Positions 7,877-16,299 of a DNA stretch of 24,844 nucleotides are shown piece after piece. The position numbers were made by a program, and so were the translations under genes. Location of the stretch: NCBI GenBank assembly GCA_002684605.1, contig NYVM01000065.1, forward strand, positions 8,043-32,886. The letters run 5' to 3'. Each line of letters begins with the position of its first letter. The stretch's first letter is position 1. Below the pieces are notes generated by a model. That model saw only the letters and a list, made by a program, of their open reading frames with translations, was not told the origin of the DNA and did no database searches. Source of the stretch: Candidatus Pelagibacterales bacterium. Its GTDB lineage: Bacteria > Pseudomonadota > Alphaproteobacteria > TMED109.

Positions 7877-8863
7877 ATGATAAAATATATAGACAACATA
7901 ACTTCTTTAGTAGGAAATACGCCCTTAATAAAGTTAAGGCAAGTCTCTGAAGAAACCGGATGTAACATATTAGGTAAAGCTGAGTTTTTAAATCCAGGCC
8001 AGTCCGTAAAAGATAGGGCTGCTTTATGGATTATTAAAGATGCTGAAAAAAAAGGTTTACTTGAAGATGGTGGATTAATAGTTGAGGGAACTGCTGGAAA
8101 TACAGGAATCGGTTTAACTATTATAGGGCAAGCTTTAGGTTATAGAACACTAATTGTTATGCCTGAAACACAAAGCAAAGAAAAAATAGAAGTGTTGAGA
8201 GATTTAGGTGCAGAATTAAAATTAGTACCTGCTGTACCATATTCAAATCCAAATAATTATATTAGATTGTCAGAAAAAGTAGCAAAAGAAAATAAGGCAT
8301 TCTGGGCTAATCAATTTGATAATACAGCTAATAAATTAGCACATATTGAAAGTACGTCTCAAGAATTATGGAAACAAACAGACCAAACCATTAATGCTTT
8401 TGTTGCTGCAGTAGGTACAGGTGGTACTCTTGCAGGAACTGCGGAGGGTTTAAAATTTAAAAATAAAAATATTAAAATAATTTGTGCTGACCCTTTTGGA
8501 TCCGGTATGTACTCATGGATAAAAGAAGGAACAGCTAACCCTTTAGGATCTTCTATTACTGAGGGAATAGGACAAAGCAGAATAACTAATAATTTAAAAG
8601 ATGCTAAGATAGACGATGTTTATCAAATAGAGGACAGTGAAGCATTAAATATAATCTTTAATTTAGTTAAAAATGAAGGTTTATCAGTAGGTCCTTCATC
8701 GGGAATAAATATAGCAGGAGCAGTTCAGCTTGCAAAAAAATTAGGGCCAGGTCATACTATTGCGACAATTTTATGTGATAATGGAACAAGATATTCAAGT
8801 AAAATTTTTAATAAAGATTTTTTAGAATCAAAAAACTTACCAATACCAAACTGGTTAAAATAA
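7877..8863 (+). CDS. cysK: Cysteine synthase (O-acetylserine sulfhydrylase)
   Basis: Fold-type II PLP enzyme of 328 residues making L-cysteine from O-acetyl-L-serine and sulfide. PLP Lys45 lies in NPGQSVKDRAA. The substrate-binding loop is EGTAGNTGIG, where the Ser of the usual TSGNTG is Ala, as I recall for the longer CysK-like subgroup. VAAVGTGGTLAGTAEG is the phosphate-binding glycine loop, and VGPSSGINIAGA near residue 277 holds the Ser that contacts the pyridine nitrogen. A cystathionine beta-synthase is less likely because no regulatory domain is present. ATG 7877 is chosen over the nearby out-of-frame ATG at 7873; no strong ribosome site is seen. It shares a cluster with a 3-hydroxyacyl-CoA dehydrogenase and an SDR, and metY lies divergently about 1.4 kb upstream. 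Confidence 0.87.
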   Translation: MIKYIDNITSLVGNTPLIKLRQVSEETGCNILGKAEFLNPGQSVKDRAALWIIKDAEKKGLLEDGGLIVEGTAGNTGIGLTIIGQALGYRTLIVMPETQSKEKIEVLRDLGAELKLVPAVPYSNPNNYIRLSEKVAKENKAFWANQFDNTANKLAHIESTSQELWKQTDQTINAFVAAVGTGGTLAGTAEGLKFKNKNIKIICADPFGSGMYSWIKEGTANPLGSSITEGIGQSRITNNLKDAKIDDVYQIEDSEALNIIFNLVKNEGLSVGPSSGINIAGAVQLAKKLGPGHTIATILCDNGTRYSSKIFNKDFLESKNLPIPNWLK

Positions 8864-8876
8864 AAAAGGATAAAAA

Positions 8877-9659
8877 ATGGATTTAGGAATACAAGGAAAA
8901 TCTGCAATTATATGCGCTTCAAGTAGGGGGCTAGGAAAGGCGTGCGCTTACTCATTAGCAATTAATGGAGTTGATATTATTTTGAATGGAAGAAATGAAG
9001 AAGTTCTAGAAATAACAAAAGCTGAAATTCTTGAAGTAGCACCTGGTATAAAAATTAATGCTGTTGCATGTGATGTTTCCACATCTGAGGGAAGGACTAA
9101 ATTATTAGAAGCATGTCCAGAACCAGATATATTAGTAAACAATAATGGAGGACCACCATTTAAAGATTTTAGAGAAATTGATAGAGATTCTATGCTTGAA
9201 GGTTTAGAAATGAATATGATAACTCCTATAGAATTAGTTAAAAGTGTTATAGATGGGATGGCTTCTAGACAATTTGGTAGAATTGTTAATATTACTTCCG
9301 TTTCTGTGAAAAGACCTGTTGTGGGACTGGACTTATCTAGTGGAGCTAGAGCTGGTTTAACAGCTTTTTTATCCGGTGTCGCAAGATCTGTAGCAGATAA
9401 AAATGTTACAATTAATAACATACTTCCGGGTTTTTTCGATACAGATAGATTAAGGCAAGGTGTAAACTCTATGGCTCAAATGGGAAATGAAAGTGAAAAT
9501 GTAGTAGCCGATAGAATGGCTTCAAGTGTACCAGCAAAACGCTTTGGTTCTCCTAATGAGTTCGGAGAAACATGTGCATTTTTGTGTAGTAATCAAGCTG
9601 GATATATAACAGCTCAAAATATTCTATTAGATGGTGGTTTATTTGATAGTTCTTTTTAA
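8877..9659 (+). CDS. Short-chain dehydrogenase/reductase, atypical (no YxxxK)
   Basis: SDR-fold protein of 260 residues. The cofactor loop is CASSRGLGKA (residues 13-22), where CASSRGLG replaces the usual TGxxxGIG, and NNNGGPP (88-94) corresponds to NNAG. NITSVSVKRP holds a Ser near 141-143. Where YxxxK is expected the protein reads LDLSSGARAGLTAF (151-164), so neither the catalytic Tyr nor the Lys is present. A group of FabG-like SDRs with an LSxxxRAGL pattern in this place is known, and the intact fold (LPGFFDTDR, ITAQNILLDGG) argues that this is a working member, not a decayed gene. AAGGA lies six bases before the ATG. It follows cysK by 13 bases. Substrate unknown. Confidence 0.85.
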   Translation: MDLGIQGKSAIICASSRGLGKACAYSLAINGVDIILNGRNEEVLEITKAEILEVAPGIKINAVACDVSTSEGRTKLLEACPEPDILVNNNGGPPFKDFREIDRDSMLEGLEMNMITPIELVKSVIDGMASRQFGRIVNITSVSVKRPVVGLDLSSGARAGLTAFLSGVARSVADKNVTINNILPGFFDTDRLRQGVNSMAQMGNESENVVADRMASSVPAKRFGSPNEFGETCAFLCSNQAGYITAQNILLDGGLFDSSF

Positions 9660-9824
9660 AAAAGCTGGTTACAATTGACAAATTTTCTCAAGAAAAAATA
9701 ATAATAATTTAGGAATTATAATAAAAGGAACAGATTTATCAGAAACTTTAATTAATAAAAGTTTTACTGAATAAATAATCTATTTTTTTAATCATATTAT
9801 TATTTTTAAAAGTCAAAAATTAAA

Positions 9825-10877
9825 TTAGGGTTTATCAGATAATTTTATACTTTTATTTTCATTAAGCGTAAGATTTTTTTCAAACTCAGTCAATCTTCTC
9901 CATATAGACCTCAGTTCAGTAATTGTTGTCCAATTATGTAGGAACAGAGCAAATCCTCCATGAACTCTTTGGAATGCATTACTGACTTGTGTGACTGTAC
10001 CAAGCATAATTAATCCTGTAAATAAGCCTGGCCCAACTATGAGGTAAGGTACTATAACCATAAATTGATCGTAAGTATTCATCCAAGCATTGAAGTAACT
10101 GTAATGCTTAAATAAACGATGATAGTTGAATCTTATACCTATAAACAATTCCCATAGTTTCTCTGGTTGAGCATAGGATTTATCATCCTCTGCTAGAACA
10201 AGATCTTTTCTAAAAGCGGCTTCTACTTTTTGATTATTATATTCAAGTCCAGGAAGGTACCATCCTACAAACCAAGAAATAAATAATCCTCCAATTGAAA
10301 CAATAAGAGCTACCCATACTAATGAACCATCAATATCCCTTAAATAAGGAATGTCTACTTTGTCACTTAAGCCATATAAAATAGGAATGAAAGCAATTAA
10401 AGTCATTAAAGAACGCACAATCTGTAAGCCTAAAGATTCAACAATTTTTGCAAATCTGTAACAATCTTCTTGAATTCTCTGACTTGCCCCCTCGATTTCA
10501 GTCTCTACATACTGCCATCTTGGAATATAATTAAAAGTTATAGCTTGTCTCCAGCGGAGTGCATATATACTAGTAAACCAGCTTGTAAAAACTGCTATTA
10601 CGATGTAAGGAAAAGCAAGCACTACAAAAGAAGCGTCCCCTGTAAAATTGTTATTAATGTATGAAAGAGATATTAAATGACCATAAAACAGATCTATACC
10701 TTCTGTAGGATTATCTGAATAGCTTCCAGAGGCTTGCAGTAAATTATAAAATCTTCCATACCAACTGTTAAATGCAACAGTAAATTGTACTTGAACCCAT
10801 AAAGAAATAATAAGTAAAGACAGGCCTCCATAGGCCCAAAGTGTCCATTCTTTTGCAGCAAAAAAAGCTTTTAACAA
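9825..10877 (-). CDS. sbmA: SbmA/BacA-family peptide transporter
   Basis: Inner-membrane protein of 350 residues of the SbmA/BacA family, which imports peptides and peptide antibiotics by the proton gradient and resembles the membrane part of ABC exporters without an ATPase. Recognisable segments are FTSIYALRWRQAITFNYIPR, IEGASQRIQEDCYRFAKIVE (the conserved helix after the third span), VGWYLPGLEYNNQKVEAAFR, IRFNYHRLFKHYSYFNAW and the C-terminal ELRSIWRRLTEFEKNL. E. coli SbmA has about 400 residues, so this is on the short side but has both ends. The start is taken at TTG 10877 because GGAGG lies seven bases upstream and the resulting LLKAFF matches the FKSFF start of SbmA. It lies 53 bases after the TRAP permease and may be read through from it. 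Confidence 0.85.
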   Translation of the reverse strand: MLKAFFAAKEWTLWAYGGLSLLIISLWVQVQFTVAFNSWYGRFYNLLQASGSYSDNPTEGIDLFYGHLISLSYINNNFTGDASFVVLAFPYIVIAVFTSWFTSIYALRWRQAITFNYIPRWQYVETEIEGASQRIQEDCYRFAKIVESLGLQIVRSLMTLIAFIPILYGLSDKVDIPYLRDIDGSLVWVALIVSIGGLFISWFVGWYLPGLEYNNQKVEAAFRKDLVLAEDDKSYAQPEKLWELFIGIRFNYHRLFKHYSYFNAWMNTYDQFMVIVPYLIVGPGLFTGLIMLGTVTQVSNAFQRVHGGFALFLHNWTTITELRSIWRRLTEFEKNLTLNENKSIKLSDKP

Positions 10878-10884
10878 ATTATTA

Positions 10885-10889
10885 CCTCC
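10885..10889 (-). promoter_or_regulatory. Strong ribosome binding site that decides the sbmA start
   Basis: On the coding strand GGAGG is followed by seven bases and TTG (10877-10875). Another in-frame TTG at 10907 lies upstream of this site and would add ten residues not expected in the family. Confidence 0.65.
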
Positions 10890-10930
10890 AATTGTTTTAC
10901 GACACAAAAATTACTTAAGATCATTAATAG

Positions 10931-12844
10931 TTAAATATAATTTTTTCTTTTATATAATTTCATCATAACTAATATAAATAATAAAACCATTAATATGCTA
11001 AAACCAAAATATTTACTAATTAAATTAGGCATTAATATTAATATTCCAGTAATAAAGAATAATATTCTAAATATATTATTAATATTGCCTAAGAAATATA
11101 CATAACCTTCAAAGGCGGAAGAGATAATCATTATAGCAAATACTGCCATACTAAATGAAATTATAATTTTTATGGTATCACCTTGCATTAACATAGCCGG
11201 ATCAAAAATAAATAAAATAGGAAGAAAAAATAAGATTGAGCCCAAACGCATAGATAAAAACCCAGTTTTTAATGCAGAGGTGTTAGAAATACTTGATGCT
11301 GTTATTGCTGCTATTGCAACAGGAGGAGTAATAAAAGATAAAACTCCCCAATAAAGAACATATAAATGAGCTGCTAAAGGATTTATTCCTCCTTCAATAA
11401 TGGCTGGAGCTAGTACAATAGCTAAAAATATATAACAGGCACTTACAGTCATTCCTATGCCAAGTACTAAGGATGCAAGTGCACCAAATATTAATATCAT
11501 TGCTAAATCTCCGCCTGCTAAAAATACTAATTCCCTAGATAAAGAAGTTCCTATGCCAGTTAATGACATTGCTCCAATAATCACTCCTACTCCAGATAAA
11601 AGAGAAACTATTCTAGCTATTATTTCTCCTATTTTAACAAATATATTTAACCAATCTTTCAACTTTATAAGGTTAAAATTTCTTAGCAATAATATTATAA
11701 TTAATAATAATGATGATATAAAAGGTGCTTCACTCTCTAGTTTTGCAGATATAATCAACCAAATAAGAGAAATAAAAGAGAGAATATAAGGAAAACCATT
11801 TATGATAGTAGGAAAAAATTTTGGTATTTTATTTAATTCCATACCCTTTAGATTATTTTTTGCTGCATATAAGTCCGTTTGAATTATTAGAGCTATATAA
11901 AATATTAATCCGGGTATTAAAGCGGCAAGAAGTATTTCTGAATAGGGAAGGTTTAAAAAAGATGCCATTATAAAAGCAACTGTTCCCATTACTGGAGGCA
12001 TTAATACTCCTCCTGTAGATGCGCAGGCTTCTATAGCAGCAGCATACCTTGCTGAGTAACCAGCTTTTTTCATTGCAGGAATTGTCAAAGATCCACTAGT
12101 TATAACATTACTTGTAGGACTTCCTGACAGCATTCCAAAAAAACCTGATGCTAGAATCGCAACTTTAGCTGGGCCTCCTCTATATTTACCCATTATGGAT
12201 TCAGCTATATCAATAAAAAATTTACCACCTCCCGTTTCAGCTAATATTATTCCATAAATTAAAAAACCAATTAGTAAGCTTCCAGCAACTTTCATTGGGA
12301 TACCTATCAAACTTTCTAGACCCATACTATGAGCTCTCGCAGCCTCTGATATAGTATATACATTGCCCCATAATGCTCCAGGCATCATGTCTGCAAATAT
12401 TGGATAAGTAGTAAAAAAGATTGCTATGTAAAAAATAAATTTTCCACCTGTTCTTCTAAGAGATTCTAAAGATAATATAATTAATAGAAAGCTTAAAAAT
12501 GTAGGTAATAGAGGTGCATCAATATCCCAGCCGTTACTTAATATGTTTTCTGAATTAATGGAAAAGTATAATCCTAGAAATAATATTGCAAATGCTGCTA
12601 TTATATCAGTAACTAGTATCTTATTTTTATATTTGTTACTCATAGGAAACATGAGAAATGAAATAGGCTGAAAGAATGCTATTAATAAGTATAAGAAGCT
12701 ATTAGATACAGGGTTGAAATTTAAGAAACCAATATTAAAAATTTGGTTAATAGAAACTAGACAGCCACAAATTGTTAATAATATAATAAAGAGTTTTGGA
12801 TAAACAGTAACTCTTTCATTAAAATTTTCGTTAATTTTTAGCAA
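10931..12844 (-). CDS. TRAP transporter fused permease, TAXI type (DctQM)
   Basis: Fused small-plus-large TRAP permease of 637 residues. A roughly 150-residue N-terminal part with about four or five spans corresponds to the DctQ-like subunit, and the rest is the DctM-like domain of the ion transporter superfamily. Diagnostic stretches are SGFFGMLSGSPTSNVITSGS, IPAMKKAGYSARYAAAIEA and ACASTGGVLMPPVMGTVAFI, then WGVLSFITPPVAIAAITAS and MRLGSILFFLPILFIFDPAM. It imports an organic acid or similar solute with a sodium or proton gradient, using the periplasmic protein encoded just upstream. The start is a TTG that overlaps the end of that gene by 14 bases; no better in-frame start is visible. The ligand is unknown; TAXI systems have been linked to dicarboxylates and glutamate. 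Confidence 0.92.
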   Translation of the reverse strand: MLKINENFNERVTVYPKLFIILLTICGCLVSINQIFNIGFLNFNPVSNSFLYLLIAFFQPISFLMFPMSNKYKNKILVTDIIAAFAILFLGLYFSINSENILSNGWDIDAPLLPTFLSFLLIILSLESLRRTGGKFIFYIAIFFTTYPIFADMMPGALWGNVYTISEAARAHSMGLESLIGIPMKVAGSLLIGFLIYGIILAETGGGKFFIDIAESIMGKYRGGPAKVAILASGFFGMLSGSPTSNVITSGSLTIPAMKKAGYSARYAAAIEACASTGGVLMPPVMGTVAFIMASFLNLPYSEILLAALIPGLIFYIALIIQTDLYAAKNNLKGMELNKIPKFFPTIINGFPYILSFISLIWLIISAKLESEAPFISSLLLIIILLLRNFNLIKLKDWLNIFVKIGEIIARIVSLLSGVGVIIGAMSLTGIGTSLSRELVFLAGGDLAMILIFGALASLVLGIGMTVSACYIFLAIVLAPAIIEGGINPLAAHLYVLYWGVLSFITPPVAIAAITASSISNTSALKTGFLSMRLGSILFFLPILFIFDPAMLMQGDTIKIIISFSMAVFAIMIISSAFEGYVYFLGNINNIFRILFFITGILILMPNLISKYFGFSILMVLLFILVMMKLYKRKNYI

Positions 12845-13955
12845 GAACTAAGTTTCTTTCTTTTTCCCATTCTATTTTAAAGGATTTTTCATCAAGATCC
12901 TCATTGTTTTTAATAAAATTTGCCCAAGTATTTCTAAGCAAACTTAATCTCTTTAACCTAGCATTATTCCATAACTCATTTTCTTCCGACCAAAGCTGCT
13001 TCTCTTTTAAATATTTTATAGCTCCTTTATGAATAGGAGCTTCAGCAGGTGTGCCAGATGCTATATCCAATTGCCATTTGTACATAATAGAGTTTATGTC
13101 CTTATATAAATCAAAAGATTCATCAAGAGCTTTTATAAAATTATATACTTCATCCTCAGTTGCAGATGCGTAAACCGTTACATTTGGATAATGGTAACCT
13201 CCAATTTCAACAGGTTTTTCAGAACTTAATCCTGCTCCTATCGTTTCTAATTGAGGATTCATGAAAGGAATTATTTTATTCAATCTTTTCCATCCTTCTG
13301 TATTATTTTTAGGCATGCTTAACCATCTAATACCTTTTTTAGATGCGGCTAATTCATATACAGCGGAACCGGTAGGAACTGCTCCAGCAGCATCTAATCT
13401 TCCATTCTGTACAGCTTTTATAGTAGGAGTAAAGCCAGGATAAACTTTGGGCTCAACATCATCCCAAGTAAGATTAGCTAAAGTCATAATTCCTTCAACT
13501 TTAACATTTATAGAAGGGTTAGCCGTTACATAAGCCACTTTTTTACCTTTTAAGTCAGCTATTGTTTTTATATCTGAATTTCCAGCAACTATAATACCAA
13601 ATGTATTAGGTCTTCCCAATATTATTCTTATATCTTGTGGTCCCCATTTTTTAGATGCAAAATCATAAATACCTTCGCTGGCAAAGTAAGCTTCACTCCC
13701 TAAAAAACCAACACTTACTCTTTTTCTTTTCAAAGAAAGAAGACGACCTATAGATGTTCCAGAAGGTTGAAGCCTTACTCTAATATTATATTTCTTCATC
13801 ATCCCTTCTGCAACAGCCGATGCTTCTGAGTAACCTGAAGCGCCTATTTCATAACTTGACCAGACCATAGTTTTAGGTAAATTATCGTTAGATAATGTAG
13901 TATTTATATGGAAATATAATATAAATATAGTTAAGTAGCTTATAACTTTTATCAT
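12831..13955 (-). CDS. TAXI-family TRAP transporter solute-binding protein
   Basis: Periplasmic binding protein of 374 residues. Residues 1-22 (MIKVISYLTIFILYFHINTT, then LS) are a signal peptide. The mature part begins VWSSYEIGASGYSEASAVAE and continues with YNIRVRLQPSGTSIGRLLSL and VSVGFLGSEAYFASEGI, the pattern of the TRAP-associated extracytoplasmic immunogenic family. DLKGKKVAYVTANPSINVKV and GRLDAAGAVPTGSAVYELAA form the second lobe. The start is fixed by an ATGA overlap: the ATG at 13955 shares bases with the TGA of the FMN reductase gene, and a longer frame from 13994 would hide the signal peptide. It overlaps the permease gene downstream by 14 bases, so the two are translationally coupled. 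Confidence 0.9.
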   Translation of the reverse strand: MIKVISYLTIFILYFHINTTLSNDNLPKTMVWSSYEIGASGYSEASAVAEGMMKKYNIRVRLQPSGTSIGRLLSLKRKRVSVGFLGSEAYFASEGIYDFASKKWGPQDIRIILGRPNTFGIIVAGNSDIKTIADLKGKKVAYVTANPSINVKVEGIMTLANLTWDDVEPKVYPGFTPTIKAVQNGRLDAAGAVPTGSAVYELAASKKGIRWLSMPKNNTEGWKRLNKIIPFMNPQLETIGAGLSSEKPVEIGGYHYPNVTVYASATEDEVYNFIKALDESFDLYKDINSIMYKWQLDIASGTPAEAPIHKGAIKYLKEKQLWSEENELWNNARLKRLSLLRNTWANFIKNNEDLDEKSFKIEWEKERNLVLAKN

Positions 13956-14530
13956 GTTAAATTTCTTGCAACCTTTAAGGCATTTGCATACCATTCTAAC
14001 TCTTCAGAGAATTTAATAAATTCTTTATTTCGCTCTTCTTTATCTGCAGAAACCCTTTCTCCATCTTCATTAAAATTTTTATTAACAAATGGAGCATGTA
14101 ACATAGCAGGAATTGGCGGCATACCAAGTTGTGTAAGAAAAGCCCTTAAAGGTGTAGAAACTCTAACTCCTCCAAATGGTGAAACTGAATAAGTTGTAAT
14201 AGCAGAAGGTTTTCTTTGGTATTCAGAATGAAAATGATTTAATACGTTTACAAGGGCAGGAGGCATAAAATGATTATATTCTGCACTTACTATAACAAAT
14301 GCATCTGAAGTATTTAATTCTTGATGCATTTCTTCTAATGAGCTAGGTGCAGAACCTTTACCATAATCCATATACCTTTTTGTTAATGTTTCTATATTAA
14401 TATCCATAGGGTCAATAAGTATTGCCTTATTTCCTCTACTAATAAGTTCTCTCATTACATATTTTGCAAATTTTATTCCTTGTCTACCATCTCTGGTAGA
14501 TCCATAAATCACACTAATTTTCAACGACAT
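13952..14530 (-). CDS. NAD(P)H-dependent FMN reductase-like flavoprotein
   Basis: Flavodoxin-fold oxidoreductase of 192 residues of the NADPH-dependent FMN reductase family. GSTRDGRQG (residues 10-18) is the FMN phosphate-binding loop. VSAEYNHFMPPALVNVLNHF corresponds to the PEYN element that packs on the isoalloxazine ring, here AEYN, and SPFGGVRVSTPLRAFLTQLG is the next conserved segment. Relatives reduce flavins, quinones, azo compounds or chromate. AGGAT precedes the ATG at a good distance. It sits between an SDR and the TAXI binding protein, overlapping the latter by the four bases ATGA. That tight coupling suggests it supports catabolism of the transported solute, for instance by supplying reduced flavin; this is inference. 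Confidence 0.85.
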   Translation of the reverse strand: MSLKISVIYGSTRDGRQGIKFAKYVMRELISRGNKAILIDPMDINIETLTKRYMDYGKGSAPSSLEEMHQELNTSDAFVIVSAEYNHFMPPALVNVLNHFHSEYQRKPSAITTYSVSPFGGVRVSTPLRAFLTQLGMPPIPAMLHAPFVNKNFNEDGERVSADKEERNKEFIKFSEELEWYANALKVARNLT

Positions 14531-14551
14531 ATTACTATCCTATTTAAATAT

Positions 14552-15316
14552 TTAAGGCATTAATTGGCCACCATTAACTTCTATCACTTGGCCAGTTATA
14601 TATGAACTTAATTCTTCAGATGATAAAAATAAATAAGTACCGGCTAACTCTTCTGATGTTCCCATTCTCCCCATAGGAACAGAATTAATCATTCCTTGTA
14701 ATATATTGGGAGGAGAGAATTGTTCATGAAATGGTGTGTCTATAATACCTGGTGCTACTGCATTTACGCGAATATTGTCTCCAAGTAATTCTCTGGCCAT
14801 TCCTCTGGTAAAAGTACTAACCCATGCTTTTGATGAAGAATAAAAGACAGCCCCCATACTTCCTCCAATTCTTGCAGCTATGGAAGATGTATTGATAATG
14901 CACCCACCTTTTTTTTGTTTACGAAAACAATTAGTTGCTAATTTTGTACCTAGCATAACGGACTTACAATTTAAATTAAAAACATCATTAAACAAATTTT
15001 CATTTATTTCTTCAATCTTTGCTCTTTCAATCATGCCACCAGCATTATTAATTATTATATTTAATTCTCCATATTCTGATACAGTTGAATCAATTAATTT
15101 TTGCATATCATCTTCTTTACTTGCATCACCTTGTAGAGCAAATGCATTTCCACCTATTTCTTTTATAGTTTTTACAACATTGTCTGCTTTAGATTCGGAG
15201 TTATTATAATTAACTAATACTTTTGCTCCTTCTTTTGCAAATGCGATAGCCGTTGCAGCACCTATACCAGAACTAGCTCCTGTAATTAAAACAACTTTAT
15301 TTTTTAAATCTTTCAT
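14552..15316 (-). CDS. Short-chain dehydrogenase/reductase (classical, FabG-like)
   Basis: Classical SDR of 254 residues with a full catalytic set: TGASSGIG (12-19) for the cofactor, NNAGG (90-94), the catalytic Ser in INTSS (about 144), and Y159/K163 in YSSSK. APGIIDTPF and ITGQVIEVNGGQL close the fold. NYNNSES after the second strand suggests NADP(H) preference, a weak indication. It would interconvert a hydroxyl and an oxo group on the substrate of this operon, such as a 3-hydroxy acid or CoA ester; the family is too broad to say more. GGAG lies eight bases before the ATG. Gaps of 22 bases to the enoyl-CoA hydratase gene and 21 bases to the flavin reductase gene indicate one transcript. 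Confidence 0.9.
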   Translation of the reverse strand: MKDLKNKVVLITGASSGIGAATAIAFAKEGAKVLVNYNNSESKADNVVKTIKEIGGNAFALQGDASKEDDMQKLIDSTVSEYGELNIIINNAGGMIERAKIEEINENLFNDVFNLNCKSVMLGTKLATNCFRKQKKGGCIINTSSIAARIGGSMGAVFYSSSKAWVSTFTRGMARELLGDNIRVNAVAPGIIDTPFHEQFSPPNILQGMINSVPMGRMGTSEELAGTYLFLSSEELSSYITGQVIEVNGGQLMP

Positions 15317-15338
15317 TTATAAAACTCCATTCTTAAAA

Positions 15339-16160
15339 CTATTTTCCAGAAAAATTAGGTGCTCTTTTTTCAATAAAATGTGATACTCCTTCTTTAAAGT
15401 CTTCGCTAGAGAAGCTATCAACCATATCATTATCTGCTATAGAAACAGCTTCATCTAAGCCTTGTAATAAACTTTGCCAGAGTTGCTTTTTCATAATTTT
15501 TATAGATCTCGGAGAGACTTCATTAGCAAGAGATTCAGCATATTTATAAACTTCTTTTAAAAATACTTCATCTGAAAATGTTTTATTCACAAAACCAATT
15601 TTTTCAGCTTCATCAGCGCTTATTTTTCTGGCGGTAAGAGTCATATCCATTGCATGTCCTATACCTACTAGCCTTGGCAATAGCCAACTCATACCATGTT
15701 CAGCAATTAGCCCCCTTTTACTAAAGGCTGTAGAAAACACAGCTGATTTAGAAGCAAACCTCATGTCACACCACATAGAAAGTATCAATCCAAGGCCTGC
15801 TGCTGGGCCATTTATTGCGGCAATTATGGGTTTAGGAACACTAGGAAACCAAGTTTGCGCTCTTTGAAAGTCCAATGGCCATTCAGTATTAAATCCATCA
15901 TATGGAGATGTTTTATTTTTTTCAGCCCGTTTATCTGCATCTATATTATTTAACTCATTCATATCAGCTCCTGCGCAAAAGCCTCTTCCTGTTCCTGTTA
16001 ATACAATAACTCTTACGTCTGCGTTGTTAGAAGCATTATGCATTGATTTTTTTATTTCAACTGCCATTTCTTCTGTCCACGCATTTAATCTATCTGGTCT
16101 ATTTAGGCTAATAGTTTGAACAGAATTATGAATATTTTCATTAATAGTTTTATATGACAT
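15339..16160 (-). CDS. Enoyl-CoA hydratase/isomerase (crotonase) family protein
   Basis: Crotonase-fold protein of 273 residues. The oxyanion-hole elements are RGFCAGADMNEL (59-70) and INGPAAGLGL (116-125). A Glu at about residue 154 in SKRGLIAEHGMSWLLPRLVG matches the second acidic catalytic residue of hydratases and isomerases. The first catalytic Glu position in the GPAAGLGL helix is not acidic, so plain enoyl-CoA hydratase activity is not certain, and isomerase, lyase or hydrolase chemistry are alternatives. The insert with NTEWPLDFQRAQTWF is common in broad-annotation relatives. An AGAGGA ribosome site lies seven bases before the ATG. It is the first gene of the leftward cluster that ends with the TAXI-TRAP transporter, and a candidate promoter and palindrome precede it. 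Confidence 0.88.
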   Translation of the reverse strand: MSYKTINENIHNSVQTISLNRPDRLNAWTEEMAVEIKKSMHNASNNADVRVIVLTGTGRGFCAGADMNELNNIDADKRAEKNKTSPYDGFNTEWPLDFQRAQTWFPSVPKPIIAAINGPAAGLGLILSMWCDMRFASKSAVFSTAFSKRGLIAEHGMSWLLPRLVGIGHAMDMTLTARKISADEAEKIGFVNKTFSDEVFLKEVYKYAESLANEVSPRSIKIMKKQLWQSLLQGLDEAVSIADNDMVDSFSSEDFKEGVSHFIEKRAPNFSGK

Positions 16161-16192
16161 AAATATTTCCTCTAAAATTTATTTTCATGTTT

Positions 16193-16222
16193 ATAATAAC
16201 TATTTTATAGAAATTGTTGCAA
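16193..16222 (-). promoter_or_regulatory. Candidate promoter for the hydratase/TAXI-TRAP operon
   Basis: On the coding strand TTGCAA (16222-16217) and TATTAT (16198-16193) are 18 bases apart, matching the sigma-70 boxes at four and five of six positions. The second box ends 32 bases before the ATG. The region is AT-rich, so chance matches are common. Confidence 0.3.
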
Positions 16223-16231
16223 ATATTTTAA

Positions 16232-16246
16232 CTACTAAAATAGTAG
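16232..16246. promoter_or_regulatory. Perfect palindrome, possible operator
   Basis: CTACTA-AAA-TAGTAG, a six-base inverted repeat with a three-base centre. It lies just upstream of the candidate -35 box for the hydratase/TAXI-TRAP operon, a usual place for a regulator site. No regulator gene is visible nearby. Confidence 0.35.
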
Positions 16247-16279
16247 CGGTAAATTTTATATGAATTTAGATAGATAATA

Positions 16280-16299
16280 CTTAAATTTCAGTATTTAAG
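16280..16299. terminator. Inverted repeat downstream of the nitroreductase gene, weak terminator candidate
   Basis: CTTAAAT-TTCAGT-ATTTAAG forms a seven-base stem with a six-base loop, starting 24 bases after the nitroreductase stop and before the next operon's promoter region. The position suits transcription termination, but the stem is AT-rich and no clear U-run follows, so it may equally be a protein-binding site. Confidence 0.25.

Noticed and set aside
8948..9421. A 157-codon open frame antisense to the SDR gene
   Set aside because: It lies wholly within a well-supported gene on the other strand, has no recognisable domain and looks like a codon-usage shadow.
9679..9774. Open stretch of about 30 codons (QIFSRKNNNN onward to KSFTE) after the SDR gene
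   Set aside because: No start codon, a stop just upstream and no family resemblance; likely chance in AT-rich DNA, not a gene remnant.
9775..9824. Terminator after sbmA
   Set aside because: Only a six-base A/T stem around ATTTTT/AAAAAT can be drawn, with no G-C pairs; not distinguishable from background.
13956..13994. Longer start for the TAXI binding protein
   Set aside because: It would put 13 charged and Cys-rich residues before a clean signal peptide; the ATGA overlap supports the start at 13955.
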